The notes under the pieces were generated by a model that was given only the letters and a program-made list of their open reading frames with translations, made no database searches and was not told the origin of the DNA. This document shows positions 1-9,852 of a stretch of 32,131 nucleotides of DNA, piece by piece; the stretch's first letter is position 1, and every line of letters begins with the position of its first letter. The stretch is from Suillus spraguei. Lineage: Eukaryota; Basidiomycota; Agaricomycetes; Boletales; Suillaceae. The stretch covers positions 1 through 32,131 of the forward strand of contig JABCPU010000658.1 of the NCBI GenBank assembly GCA_016800925.1. Reading direction: 5' to 3'. The translations under genes were made by a program, and so were the position numbers.

Positions 1-414
1 GTCCGAGGCAGGATGTACCATTACGATGCCTGCGTACTTGTATTCTTGAGCCGTGGCTTCGCCTTCAGCTCGGACAGGATATGTGATTCTAGCCGAAACC
101 CGAGAGGAACTTTGGATCAAGTCGTGGAGTCGGACTACGTGACAAAATTGACAAACAGCCGAATACTTGGTGAGAACCAACACGTATATTGCAGGTCCTC
201 CTCAGTGAAAAGCGGCAAGAAAGGAATCACGGCGCGAATTAAGGCCTGATATATGTGTCCATCGCGGCCACTGCTGACAATTCTATATGGAGAAACCTTG
301 TCGTAAAGGTCTGGTGGGCAATCTGTCCAGTACAAGATGAACAAATAGAGCAGAAAGCGATACATCTACACACCTCGAAGAGCAAAACGATCTGGTGTTA
401 GGGGTCAAAAGTAG
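1..414. other. No gene recognised
   Basis: Short open frames exist on both strands (plus 13-249, minus 135-365), but neither shows a recognisable motif or convincing splice context. The minus-strand frame is hydrophobic at its start and could be a remnant exon continuing the debris to its right. I see no support for a functional gene here. Confidence 0.5.
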
Positions 415-655
415 TTATTGAGTCTTGCTTCTGTCAAGCCGATCGAGAATTCTAACACTTACATTACGTAGAGCGTCAGGATAGTACGCTTTCTCAGAAC
501 CCAACCAGTTCTTCAGCTTATTGGCAGTATTTATATACTCGTTGACGTCTTTTGATGCAAGCCTGGTTGCAAAGACCGGGGAAATCTTCGCGTTGGCGGC
601 GACGGCAGTCTGTGGACGAGAACTCATGATGAAGTCCTTGGATGCTGATGAAGCC
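415..655 (-). pseudogene. Exon-like remnant, unknown protein
   Basis: The minus strand is open here for about 80 codons, preceded by an acceptor-like pyrimidine-AG and followed by a GTAAGT donor just after the residues DALRN. The translation (SSRPQTAVAANAKISP, later YINTANKLKNWLGSEK) has the composition of real protein, but I do not recognise the family. It lies directly downstream of the broken GMP synthase and is not the C-terminal dimerisation domain that enzyme should have. It is either an exon of a different decayed gene or a chance open frame. Low confidence. Confidence 0.3.
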
Positions 656-699
656 GCAGAAAGCTGTTGGACTACACGGAATTGACTATCTGTAAAATA

Positions 700-1585
700 T
701 TCAAAGGCTTAGACGCCCCATCAATCTTGTGGTCGTTATAGTTGTTCCCCTTTGCCTCCGCTCCATTCTCTTCCTTCTCGGGAGCTTCCTCGATCTTCGA
801 CGCTTCTGTCTCGAAAAAAACGTTGATGAACGTGTTCCCAATAATCTTACGTTTTTGCTCCGGATCTTCGACACCATGAAGTCGGAGAGGAAGAGCTCAG
901 AGGCATCCACACGGTCAGGTTGACGCCAAGATCTTTATTCAGCATGTCGTTGACTTGTTGTGCTTCGTTCAGACGAAGCACGCCGTTGTCCACCATGATT
1001 GCATGGAATCTGGTATGCGAGTAAAGATACAAGTCACGAAAAGAACGTAGGGGCGCACCTGTCGCCGATTGCTTCGTGCATTAACTTGGCTGCAACAGTG
1101 CTGTCGACGCCTCCGCTGACTGCGCCGATCACACGTCCTTTCGGCCACATATCTCTCGGATGCGAACGATTTCCTTGCCAATAAATTCCTCCTGCAATCA
1201 CTGTGAACATGACAATAAACGTAGCACCGTGATTACTTCACATTGTCCAGTTTGGTCGGCATTGGCATATATTCAACACAAATCGACCAATGAGCTGCCT
1301 TCCCTGCGGTGAATGTGTCACCTCTGGATGGAACTGGATGCCATAAATCGACTTGGAGTTATGTGCGATGGCGGCATAAGGAGCAGTGTTCGTCCGTCAG
1401 ATGAACATGGAAGTCAGGAGGCATAACATCAACTCGGCTTATGACAGACGAAACGAAAAACACGCACTTGCATCTGATCGCCGAGTCTTCGAACAGGGCA
1501 TCGACGGAATTTCCAGATCCACTGGACCTGCTAATCTGAACCTCTGCAAGCCCGTATTAGCGATGATCGCATTTTGCTACCTGTC
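700..1585 (-). pseudogene. Decayed GMP synthase, main body
   Basis: GMP synthase (glutamine-hydrolysing) converts XMP to GMP with a glutamine amidotransferase domain and an ATP pyrophosphatase domain. On the minus strand one reads the end of the amidotransferase domain ([18 protein letters not shown], with the catalytic-triad His and Glu), then the pyrophosphatase P-loop [18 protein letters not shown] near 1090-1130, then [16 protein letters not shown] and a segment matching the region after VDASELFLS. Two short introns remain visible (about 1190-1240 and 1020-1065). The frame is broken repeatedly: an in-frame TAA at 1557-1559 and single-base shifts near 1485, 1140, 910 and 878. The first half of the amidotransferase domain and the whole C-terminal dimerisation domain are absent. 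Some single-base losses could be assembly errors, but the stop and the missing domains argue for a true relic of a duplicated housekeeping gene. Confidence 0.8.
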
Positions 1586-1589
1586 CCTT

Positions 1590-2370
1590 ATAATGGCGAT
1601 GTAGACTAATGGGTTGATGAAGACGATGTAGATGTCGCAGAGGATGATGTTGGGGTGGAGGTAAAGGATGTCACGGTAGGTCGGGACGTTAGAGAGGAAG
1701 TGGAAGCTGCTGGCGAGGTGAGACCACCGTAAGTCCAAGCGCCGTCACTGCCTAAGGGAATCTGGAAGGTAAGGGCATCAGTAGGTACGCAATGTATAGT
1801 TATCTTGAAGCGCATTTCTTCGGCCATAGAAACGAGTGTGCAAACAAAGGTACTCACACTCGGACCGTAGTAAGTGAGTGGCAGCTGAAGGGCATTCTCG
1901 CTCGTTACAGTTTGCCCTGCACCATTTTGGACGCGCATAATTGCCTCCATTGCGGAATAGAGTTCCTAGAAGGAAATTCTGCGTGACCAACCAGTAATCA
2001 GAGGAGGTAGGGCGTGATAGTACAAAAAGACATACAATGAGTGTCATGACCAGCGTGTACAGGATGATAACGAATATAAACAAATTAAAGAAATGAACTC
2101 CGTCGTGTGCAAGCCCAGCCATCCAGTATGTGCTGAAATCCTAGATCAGTCCACAAGTATGGATGATGGAAGTGAAGCAACTTGCATGGTCGTTAAACAC
2201 CCATGCTTCGATTGTAGAGACGGGTGGAAGGTGAGAACGAGGCCTGTCGATGTTTGGGGGAAGCTGGTAAGGTGCACTGGCTGAAAACATGTTTTCAGGA
2301 GTCGGTAAACCTCCTGGAGGGTTGGTACTAGTAAAAGAACACTCATCTGAGATGGAACATGGGTGCAAGC
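1590..2370 (-). pseudogene. Relic of a multi-pass membrane protein
   Basis: Minus-strand frames give hydrophobic stretches: FFNLFIFVIILYTLVMTLIV near 2030-2100 and, in another frame, HPNIILCDIYIVFINPLVYI near 1600-1660. Between them lies MEAIMRVQNGAGQTVTSENA, with a GTGAGT donor at its end. The pieces lie in different frames, and a G run near 1950 interrupts one of them. This looks like a basidiomycete multi-pass membrane protein of the orphan DUF653x type, but the family is not secured. It sits exactly where the first half of the GMP synthase should be, so it was inserted or rearranged into that gene. Confidence 0.4.
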
Positions 2371-2549
2371 ATGCTTGACATGCGAAAAGTACGCGAAGTA
2401 GTGTTAGCGGGCCTAGTACAATCGTCTAATCGACATCAGGAACCAACCAAGAATCAAAATGACCTAAGCCACAGTTGCTCATAGTTTACACAAGGAACTT
2501 TACAGCATGCAGATGGAGTAAGTGGAGGGCAGGAATAGCATTGGTGTTG

Positions 2550-3322
2550 GTAGTTGCAGAAGCGGCAGCAAAGACAGATAGCCTTAGGTACCGCAGCAGC
2601 GGGCATTTAGACCTGCAGAAGCAGCTTTCAAGTACCGCAGAAACGGTTTTAGGACCTGCAGAAGCAGCTTTCAAGTGCCGCAGAAACAGCATGAGCACCT
2701 GCAGAAGCAGCTTTTGGTACCTCAGCAACGGTATTAGGACCTGCAGAAGCAGGCCTTAAGTACCGCAGAAACGGCATGAGGACCTGCAGAAGCAGCTTTC
2801 AAGTACCGCAGAAACGGCATGAGGACCTGCAGAAGCAGCTTGTAAGTACCGCAGAAACGGTTTAGAGACCTGCAGAAGCGGCTTTCAAGTACCGCAGAAA
2901 CGGCATGAGGACCTGCAGAAGCAGCTTTTAAGTACCGCAGAAACGGCATGAGCACCTGCAGAAGCAGCTTGTAAGTACCGCAGAAACGGTTTAGAGACCT
3001 GCAGAAGCGGCTTTCAAGTACCGCAGAAACGGCATGAGGACCTGCAGAAGCAGCTTTTAAGTACCGCAGAAACGGCATGAGCACCTGCAGAAGCAGCTTT
3101 AAGTACCGCAGAAACGGTATTAGAACCTGCAGAAGCAGCTTTAAGTACCGCAGGCATGAGGACCTGCAGAAGCAGCTTTAAGTACCGCAGAAACGTATTA
3201 GAACCTGCAGAAGCAGCTTTAAGTACCGCAGAAACGTTATTGAAACCTGCAGAGGCAGCTTTAAGAACCGCAGAAACGGCATGAGGACCTGCAAAAGCAG
3301 CTTTTAAGTACCGCAAAAACCT
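2550..3322. repeat. 43-bp minisatellite, about 17 copies
   Basis: A head-to-tail array with unit about 41-44 bp, built on ACCGCAGAAACGG, ATGAGGACCTGCA and GAAGCAGCTTT. Copies differ by substitutions and 1-3 base indels, and some have been duplicated as blocks of two or three units (the 2820-2940 pattern recurs at 2950-3060). The apparent open frames on both strands come from the periodicity and are not genes. The array occupies what should be the first intron and following exons of the GMP synthase relic. Confidence 0.95.
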
Positions 3323-3369
3323 GATGATCAATATATGAGACGATGTGAGCTAGAACACAAATCCCGAAC

Positions 3370-3426
3370 CTGGGAACCAAAGTCAAGAATAAGGATGGTA
3401 TCGAACTGATCGTGTATTTCGGCCAT
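3370..3426 (-). pseudogene. GMP synthase first exon, detached
   Basis: From an ATG at 3426 the minus strand encodes MAEIHDQFDTILILDFGSQ and then a GT donor. This is the exact N-terminus of fungal GMP synthase up to the DFGSQ motif, after which YSHLI is expected. The next 1.8 kb hold the minisatellite and a membrane-protein relic instead of the rest of the amidotransferase domain; the gene resumes only near 1585. The exon itself is intact, but nothing it could splice to restores the enzyme. Confidence 0.85.
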
Positions 3427-3472
3427 TTTGTATGATTGAGAAACGCGTTTCCATTGAGAGCAGGGACGGTTT

Positions 3473-3781
3473 CCTTTTGAGAGCAGGGACGACTGCAGGT
3501 CGTGGGAGGCGACACGCAGCAGTGACGCAGTGACGACTGCAGGTCGTGGGAGGCGACACGCAGCAGTGACGCAGTGACGATGCTGTAAAGAGAACCAGTG
3601 ACGCCGGGTGTGGGAATGGAAAAGAAGCAGTGACGGAGGCTGTGAGAAGAAAAGAAGCAGTGACGCAGGGACGGTGCTGTAAAGAGAACGTAACATCGGA
3701 AGGAAAATCCGAGTGATGGGAAAAAAAAGAAGCAGTGACGGTACCATAAGAGGCAGGAGCGGTGACGGTGACGATTACGGG
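3473..3781. repeat. TGACG-rich dispersed repeat, copy 1
   Basis: A 309-bp block that recurs in the same orientation at 31831-32131 with only a few differences. Inside it a unit of about 50 bp (GACTGCAGGTCGTGGGAGG and following) is duplicated in tandem, and the octamer CAGTGACG occurs about ten times. The block ends about 50 bp before the ATG of the GMP synthase relic, so it may once have carried that promoter, or it may be the end of a mobile element. Confidence 0.9.
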
Positions 3782-3812
3782 GGCGTAGTCGCGAAAACAT
3801 ATAGATAGTTGC

Positions 3813-4087
3813 TATGTCCGATATCCTTCCAATTTTATTGAAGGCATTGGCCGGTTTGATGGAGAGATCATGGAGACCCTATGGGCGCGTCTCAACCTGA
3901 TTTCCCCTGCCGCTCGGGGAATGTCATCCCCGCACCAAAAGGAATGTCTTGATTATCAAACGATTCCAATTTCTGCAAGATGATCCGCATGAAAAGGACT
4001 CTTTGCCGGAAATACAAGCTGGCGAAGAATCGCATCGCCGAAAGTGGCAAGGCTTTCCACAGACTAGATGAAGCTGCACCCGGCAAC
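3813..4087 (+). pseudogene. KDZ transposase fragment
   Basis: The plus strand reads SNFIEGIGRFDGEIMETLWA, then LNLISPAARGMSSPHQKECL and, after a one-base shift near 3960, DSNFCKMIRMKRTLCRKYKL followed by GKAFHRLDEAAP. This matches the conserved stretch of KDZ (Kyakuja-Dileera-Zisupton) transposases of mushroom genomes: the IEG-GR-DGE-ME-LW block, the ISP-AR-M-PH block and the KMIRM helix. Only about 90 residues remain of a protein usually near 1,000, with no N-terminal cysteine cluster and no complete catalytic core. The fragment ends where the 96-bp tandem repeat begins. A dead remnant, but it places a KDZ element at this locus. Confidence 0.75.
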
Positions 4088-4375
4088 CAGTGTCTGCCAG
4101 CTTTCCTCCGCGACATTGGTCATTCCCTATTCTCCCTCTCTTCTCATGATAGCACGGTAGGTCTGATATCGGAAGTCACTTCCCAGTGTCTGCCAGCTTT
4201 CCTCCGTGACATTCGTCATTCCCTATTCTCCCTCTCTTCTCATGATAGCACGGTAGGTCTGATATCAGAAGTCACTTCCCAGTGTCTGCCAGCTTTCCTC
4301 CGTGACATTGGTCATTCCCTATTCTCCCTCTCTTCTCATGATAGCACGGTAGGTCTGATATCGGAAGTCACTTCC
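4088..4375. repeat. Three tandem 96-bp repeats
   Basis: Three nearly identical 96-bp units begin at 4088, 4184 and 4280, and the first bases of a fourth follow at 4376. A diverged relative of the unit is visible at about 5510-5600. Because 96 is divisible by three, the frame stays open across the array, but the translation resembles no protein and is fused only by chance to the KDZ remnant. Confidence 0.95.
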
Positions 4376-5072
4376 CAGTGTCTTCATCGCACTCACCGAT
4401 TTCAACTTGCTGATAAGATCTGTGCCATCCAAAAATATCGTCCTTGGTCGCCTATCCAAGAAATCCTTCATTAGTGCTCCCTCGCGCATGTGATGTGAGG
4501 AGTGAGACGGACCTTCTTGCCTTCAATTTATTTTCAGACCTTGTCCATTTTGTTGTGAATTTTGCTTTCTGAAGTTTGTTGCATCCGGTAGTCAGTCTTC
4601 TGTTTGTGCTGACAGGATTCCCCCATCTTTGTCTCCTTCTGCCGCAGTACCAAGAAAGTTGGGGGCAATACCCCAATATTCAGGCAAGTTCAGGGAGGGT
4701 ACCGTTACTCATAAACACTCCAGAATTTACAATGGATCCTGCTCAAGATCTTTTATTGCTTGTCGAGAATCCCCCACATCTTGTCCAGAGTAGCCTGTAC
4801 TCTCCTTATCTTTCCCTCTGGAGCTTCACTCCTATCCTGCCCTGGACTTCATTCAGCAGTCTCTCCGTTGTCTATTCTATTCTGGACTTGCTCCAAATAC
4901 TCTCACCTTTATTCCCTGTTCTCTGGAAATGGTTCCGGCATGTTTTCCCATGCTTCTCCCAGAAGTCCATCGGTGCTCTAGTGAGCAATCTGGTCGCCAT
5001 GCACCCAGATTCTGGTGCTTCATCGTCCATGTGAGGAGTGAATTAGACATTCTTCTATTCAATTTTGAGAGC

Positions 5073-5271
5073 TTGCTCTGGTTTCTTCATGTAGTCATGG
5101 ATGTTCGTCTCTGAAGTTTGTCGTGTCCAGTAGTCAGTCTTTTGTTTGTGCTGACACAATTCAAGCATATCAAGATGCTGGAATTGTGTCGGCGCAAACA
5201 AAAGTCTAACCTACTGGACGCGACAAACTGCAGAAACCAACATCCACGACTACGTGAACAAACTAGAGCAA
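5073..5271. repeat. Foldback, two arms of about 96 bp
   Basis: An imperfect inverted repeat centred near 5172. The left arm (TTGCTCTGGTTTCTTCATGT onward) pairs with the right arm ending ACGTGAACAAACTAGAGCAA, with a loop of only about 8 bases. The left arm is one member of the dispersed module of this region; the right arm is a second copy in the opposite orientation with roughly 80-85% match. It resembles a foldback element or head-to-head insertion of two copies. Confidence 0.85.
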
Positions 5272-5389
5272 CGTTCTGCATGTGTAGAGAAGAGGCAGGG
5301 AGCGCTGGACTCTGTTTCCCTCCTCAAATCACTTCAGGCTGCTGCAAGTCGCCTATTCCAGACGTTACATTCCAAGTATGACATCTAAG

Positions 5390-6125
5390 CCAACTTGCAA
5401 TGAAACGAGCTGCACTGCCAGCCCTTGAAAGGGAACCTATAGACTGTCCGAAAATTCAAATGGACGTTTAGATGTCTTAATGAAAAATGACCAACCTTGA
5501 TGCAGTCCCAGCCATTCGCCATTCACACTCTCTTCTCGTGACCGCGCAGTATGTCTCATATCTCCAGTCGCTTTCCAGCGTCTTGATGATGTCAAGACTG
5601 TCCTTGGCGACCTATGTGGGAAATGCTTGATTAGTGTTCACTTGTGCACGCGATAATGAGACAGACATTTTCGGAGCCTGCTCTAATTCATTCACGTAGT
5701 TGTGAATCTTGGCTTCTGAGGCTTGTCGCGTGGCATAGACAGTCTTTTATTTGCATCAAGTTTGTATTTCTGAATTAGAATGATGCGACTTAGCTTGGCG
5801 TGATTAAACTTTGTGTCCCTCATTAAATCGCTGTGAGCTACTGCAGGTCAACCCTTGCACGCATGGACCAGCCTTTTTATACGCCACACGAACCATTCTG
5901 TTCCCACGAAGAACCACTGGACCTTCTCTGATGGCTTCCTATTTGTCATTTTGTGAATCTTGTTTCCAACCAATCATGGGAAAATGATATACATCCATGC
6001 TTCTTCATTCTGAAGTGCGCTGGCGCAGGTCCGCAACCCGGAATTTTGTTCTGTCAGAGGTCTGTTGCCACATTAAATCCATAGGTTATTTGAACATCAT
6101 TTCGGTCATATCTGTTCCGTTGGCT
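5390..6125. repeat. Long direct repeat, left copy
   Basis: Matches 7213-7900 in the same orientation with frequent substitutions and indels. Shared landmarks in order are AACTTGCAATGAAAC, AAAGGGAAC with TATAGACTGT, AACCTTGAT with ACAGTCCCA, CACCAGCCTTTT-like TATAC, ATGGCTTCCTATTTGTC and TGCCACATTAA. It may be a terminal repeat of an old retroelement, since a TATA-like step lies in the middle, but no coding remnant links the two copies. Confidence 0.7.
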
Positions 6126-6439
6126 GATGTAGCAAGCACCTATTGTACATTCAACGCTCTGTATCTCTCTCAGCATGCTAAAAATGCGAAGGACCTGTGT
6201 CATGCTTGCCTGCAAGATTTGTATCATAGAGTGTATGAGTACTACTGATGATCAGACTAGGACAGCGGAGGACGAGGATGGAGGCATCTTCAAGAAGGTG
6301 TTCTTGTAAAATCAATGGTTCCACAGTGCCTCCGACTGGCTTTTACTCATCATTGCTTGGTCTAGCCTTTCCCCCTCCCTCGCACTTTACTGGACTGCGC
6401 AAATACACCTCCACTAAATTCTCACATCCGCCCTGAAGT

Positions 6440-6824
6440 TCAGGTGTGCCTCTCTCAATTTCGATGCAGCTCTCAGCCTCCTTAACTATTACTATTCCAA
6501 GTCTTCATGTGAACGTGAGCTGACTGACTCGGCCCACCATTTACCCCCCTTCCCCTGCTCTCTGACCCCTCGCCAAGATACTGCTGACCGTTGGCTGCAT
6601 CCCAAAAACCCTCAGCTCCAGCCAGATGGTGAGTCCATCCTTTGCGGGCCTGCAGCATCTTCGGCCGAGCAAGACGTCCACATAAGCGGTTCTCGACAGC
6701 AGCAGCAACCACAGCCATCCACTCCTGATCCATTCCAAGTCCCGCAAGTCCCTTCTGACTCTCACTCTCACTCTCACACACAACAACCACAGCCATCAAC
6801 TCCTGATCCATTCCCAGTCGCCTA
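6440..6824 (+). pseudogene. Possible low-complexity coding remnant
   Basis: One plus frame stays open for about 125 codons without an obvious start, ending at TAA 6822-6824. It contains ordinary-looking sequence (FDAALSLLNYYYSKSS) followed by a Gln/Pro/Ser-rich tail in which QPQPSTPDPF and an SHSHSHT run are repeated. The tail comes from a tandem duplication of about 75 bp that includes a CT/CA microsatellite. It could be the end of a decayed protein between the two long direct repeats. I do not recognise it. Confidence 0.25.
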
Positions 6825-7212
6825 AGTCCCTTCTCACTCTCACTCTCACACACAATCGCACCCACACCCATCCCCCCTTGTCACCTTCCCTGGCCCTTGT
6901 CCTAGAGTCCAGTGTTCCTGCCTTTACTCTCTTCCACCTAGACCTCCCAATCGTCAGGTGCAGGCTTTGACTGGCTAGAGCTGCATATTGGCTTCTCTAG
7001 TGCGCACCATTTGCTTGATTAGTCCTAGCTCGTGAATGTTGCGTCTGAGACAGACGTTCTTGTCTTCGATTTCCAGACCCTGCTCCGGTTGGTTCCTGTA
7101 GTCGTGAATATTGGTTTCCCAAGTTTGTCCTGTCCCTTAGATAGTCTTTTTTTGTTTGCCTTGCTTTTGTATCCTATAATGCAAAGTCCTGGCAGGCATT
7201 ACCTGTGTGCGT

Positions 7213-7900
7213 TTTCAACCAACTTGCAATGAAACAAGTTGCCTCGCTAGGCCTTCAAAGGGAACATATAGACTGTTAGATGATTCAGATGAACACGTCT
7301 CTGGATATCATATCCTAATGCAAAATGATGAACCTTGATACAGTCCCATCCAGCATGCCATCTGTGGTTCTTCATATGCTGCAAAGGTTACAGCATATGA
7401 GAATACAGAAAGAAGGCTGGTAAATGTGAGACGCATTATTCTAATTCAAACATAAGGGAAACAAAAATACTATCTACTCGACGCTCTCCAGAAGCCTGGC
7501 TTCAATTTTGAATCTTGGCTTCTGAAGTGTGTCATGCGCTGTAGACAGTCTTTAGTTTCCCTCATCAAATTGCCCTAAGATGCTGTGCGTCAACATTTGC
7601 ACACCGGCACCAGCCTTTTATACTGCACACCGACAATTCCTCCTTCTGGCTCCCAGGAAGAACCACAGCACTGTCTCTCGCATGGCTTCCTATTTGTCGT
7701 TTTGTTAACCCTTTTTCAGCCAATCCAATCGTGGAGAAATGACAAATATTCACACTGCTTCCTTCTTCCGAAGTGCGCTCGTGCAGTTCTGGAACATGGA
7801 ATTCAGTTCTGCCAGAGGTCTCTTGCCACATTAACTCCATGTGTTGTGTGCACCCTACTACAACACCATTTTGGCCATACCCGTCCCGTTGGACGGTGAA
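7213..7900. repeat. Long direct repeat, right copy
   Basis: Partner of 5390-6125 with the same order of landmarks. One segment (about 7380-7500) is not shared, so one copy has gained or lost a piece. About 1.1 kb separates the two copies. Confidence 0.7.
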
Positions 7901-8103
7901 TATCATTTGCCGAGAATGGCCGCTATCGTCGAGCATGCTCTCTTCACCAGTATGTAGTCCCCAGTCTCCGCAGGCTCGGGGCAGTTAAAGAGGTACGCAG
8001 AAACTGCAATTTATCAACCCAGGCAGTCAGCAAACAACAGATGCTTCTCGACCATCTTATTAGGTTGCTGCTTCCTTGCGCCTTCTGCCGAATGTCGCCT
8101 GTT

Positions 8104-9852
8104 CTAGAAATAAGATAACAGCGCCAATGGCAACTCCTCCCATGCCTTAAGGCTTGGTACTCTGCCCTGTAAAGAGCAACAGGAGCGCCGCCCCATCCAT
8201 CACAATTCTGGCCAAAACCAGAGACGCCTCCTCATACAAGGAGGCGTGTGGTGGAAGGTTGGGACCGGATGTGAGACCAGCGGTAAGATAACAGCACCAA
8301 TGTAAGACAAGCGGTAAGTAAGATAACAGCGCCAATGGCAACTCCTCCCATGCCTTAAGGCTTGGTACTCTGCGCTGTAAAGGACAGAGGGAGCGCCGCC
8401 CCCATCCATCACAATTCTGGCCAAACCCAGAGCCGCCTCCTCATACAAGGAGGCGTGTGGTGGAAGGTTGCGACCGGATGTGAGACCAGCGGTAAGATAA
8501 CAGCGCCAACTTCAACTCCTCCCATGCCTTAAGGCTTGGTACTCTGCCCTGTAAAGGGCAGAGGGAGCGCCGCCCCCATCCATCACAATTCTGGCCGAAG
8601 CCAGAGACGCATCCTCATACAAGGAGGCGTGTGGTGGAGGGTTGGGACTGGATGTGAGACTAGCGGTAAGATCACGGCGCCAACGGCAACTCCTCCCATG
8701 CCTTATGGCTTGGTACTCTGCCCTGTAAAGGGCAGAGGGTGCGCCGTCCCCATCCATCACAATTCTGGCCGAAGCCAGAGACGCCTCCTCATACAAGGAG
8801 GCGTGTGGTGGAGGGTTGGGACTGGATGTGGGACTAGCAGTAAGATAACAGCGGTGGCAGCAACTCCTCCCATGCCTTACGGCTTGGTACTCTGCCCTGT
8901 AAAGGGCAGAGGGTGCGCCGTCCCCATCCATCACAATTCTGGCCGAAGCCAGAGACGCCTCCTCATACAAGGAGGCGTGTGGTGGAGGGTTGGGACTGGA
9001 TGTGGGACTAGCAGTAAGATAACAGCGGTGGCAGCAACTCCTCCCATGCCTTACGGCTTGGTACTCTGCCCTGTAAAGGGCAGAGGGAGCGCCGTCCCTA
9101 TCCATCACAATTTTGGCCGAAGCCAGAGACGCCTCCTCATACAAGGAGGTGTGTGGTGGAGGGTCGGGACTGGATGTGAGACTAGCGGTGAGATCACAGC
9201 GCCAACGGCAACTCCTCCCATGCCTTATGGCTTGGTACTCTGCCCTGTAAAGGGCAGAGGGTGCGCCGTCCCCATCCATCATAATTCTGGCCGAAGCCAG
9301 AGACGCCTCCTCATACAAGGAGGCGTGTGGTGGAGGGTTGGGACTGGATGTGAGACTAGCGGTAAGATCACAGCGCCAACGGCAACTCCTCCCATGCCTT
9401 ACGGCTTGGTACTCTGCCCTGTAAAGGGCAGAGAGAGCGCCGTCCCCATCCATCACAATTTTGGCCGAAGCCAGAGACGCCTCCTCATACAAGGAGGCGT
9501 ATGGTGGAGGGTTGGGACTGGATGTGAGACTAGCGGTGAGATCACAGCGCCAACGGCAACTCCTCCCATGCCTTATGGCTTGGTACTCTGCCCTGTAAAG
9601 GGCAGAGGGTGCGCCGTCCCCATCCATCACAATTCTGGCCGAAGCCAGAGACGCCTCCTCATACAAGGAGGCGTGTGGTGGTGGGTTGGGACTGGATGTG
9701 GGACTAGCAGTAAGATAACAGCGGTGGCAGCAACTCCTCCCATGCCTTACGGCTTGGTACTCTGCCCTGTAAAGGGCAGAGGGAGCGCTGCCCCATCCAT
9801 CACAATTCAGGCCGAAGCCTGAGACGCCTCCTCATACAAGGAGGTAGATGGT
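8104..9852. repeat. 174-bp satellite, ten copies
   Basis: The step CCCATGCCTTAnGGCTTGGT recurs with its ATG at 8142, 8350, 8524, 8698, 8872, 9046, 9220, 9394, 9568 and 9742. The last eight spacings are exactly 174 bp, with no indel in about 1.4 kb. Each unit has three short inverted repeats: CTCTGCCC/GGGCAGAG, TCTGGC/GCCAGA around CGAA, and CGCCTCC/GGAGGCG. Because 174 is divisible by three, long open frames run on both strands (plus 8536-9822, minus 8512-9666). I regard these as by-products, since neither has introns, composition or motifs like the real genes to the right. Confidence 0.97.

Larger units (their letters stand above)
4376..7930. repeat. Field of old degenerate repeats
   Basis: No gene is supported here. 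A module of about 120 bp ending in GAAGTTTGTCG, a TAGTCAGTC step and TTTTGTTTGTGCTGAC occurs around 4490-4612, 5030-5155, 5655-5760, 7030-7165 and, in part, 7490-7560, each copy considerably diverged. Other modules recur between the 5390-6125 and 7213-7900 blocks. The pattern suggests an old array with a unit of several hundred bp, or nested copies of one non-coding element, later eroded. Confidence 0.7.

Noticed and set aside
2475..3331. Open frames of 80-116 codons with repeated Ala/Gly/Cys/Leu translation
   Set aside because: By-products of the 43-bp minisatellite; frames change with each indel.
3261..3800. Minus-strand frames of 139 and 179 codons
   Set aside because: They read through the dispersed TGACG repeat; the same frames appear in copy 2 at the window end. 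Only the short GMP synthase exon inside is meaningful.
4088..4474. Ser/Leu-rich frame continuing the KDZ remnant
   Set aside because: The repeated translation comes from the 96-bp tandem units; KDZ transposases have no such repeat.
4576..5034. 152-codon hydrophobic, Pro/Ser/Leu-rich plus frame
   Set aside because: Lies in the degenerate repeat field, lacks introns and conserved motifs, and the composition reflects a CT-rich strand.
6482..6871. 129-codon minus frame rich in ESESE
   Set aside because: Antisense reading of a CT/CA microsatellite and a duplication of about 75 bp.
8512..9822. Long overlapping open frames on both strands (428 and 384 codons)
   Set aside because: They follow from a 174-bp period divisible by three. 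They have no introns, signal, motif or start context, and both strands are equally open.
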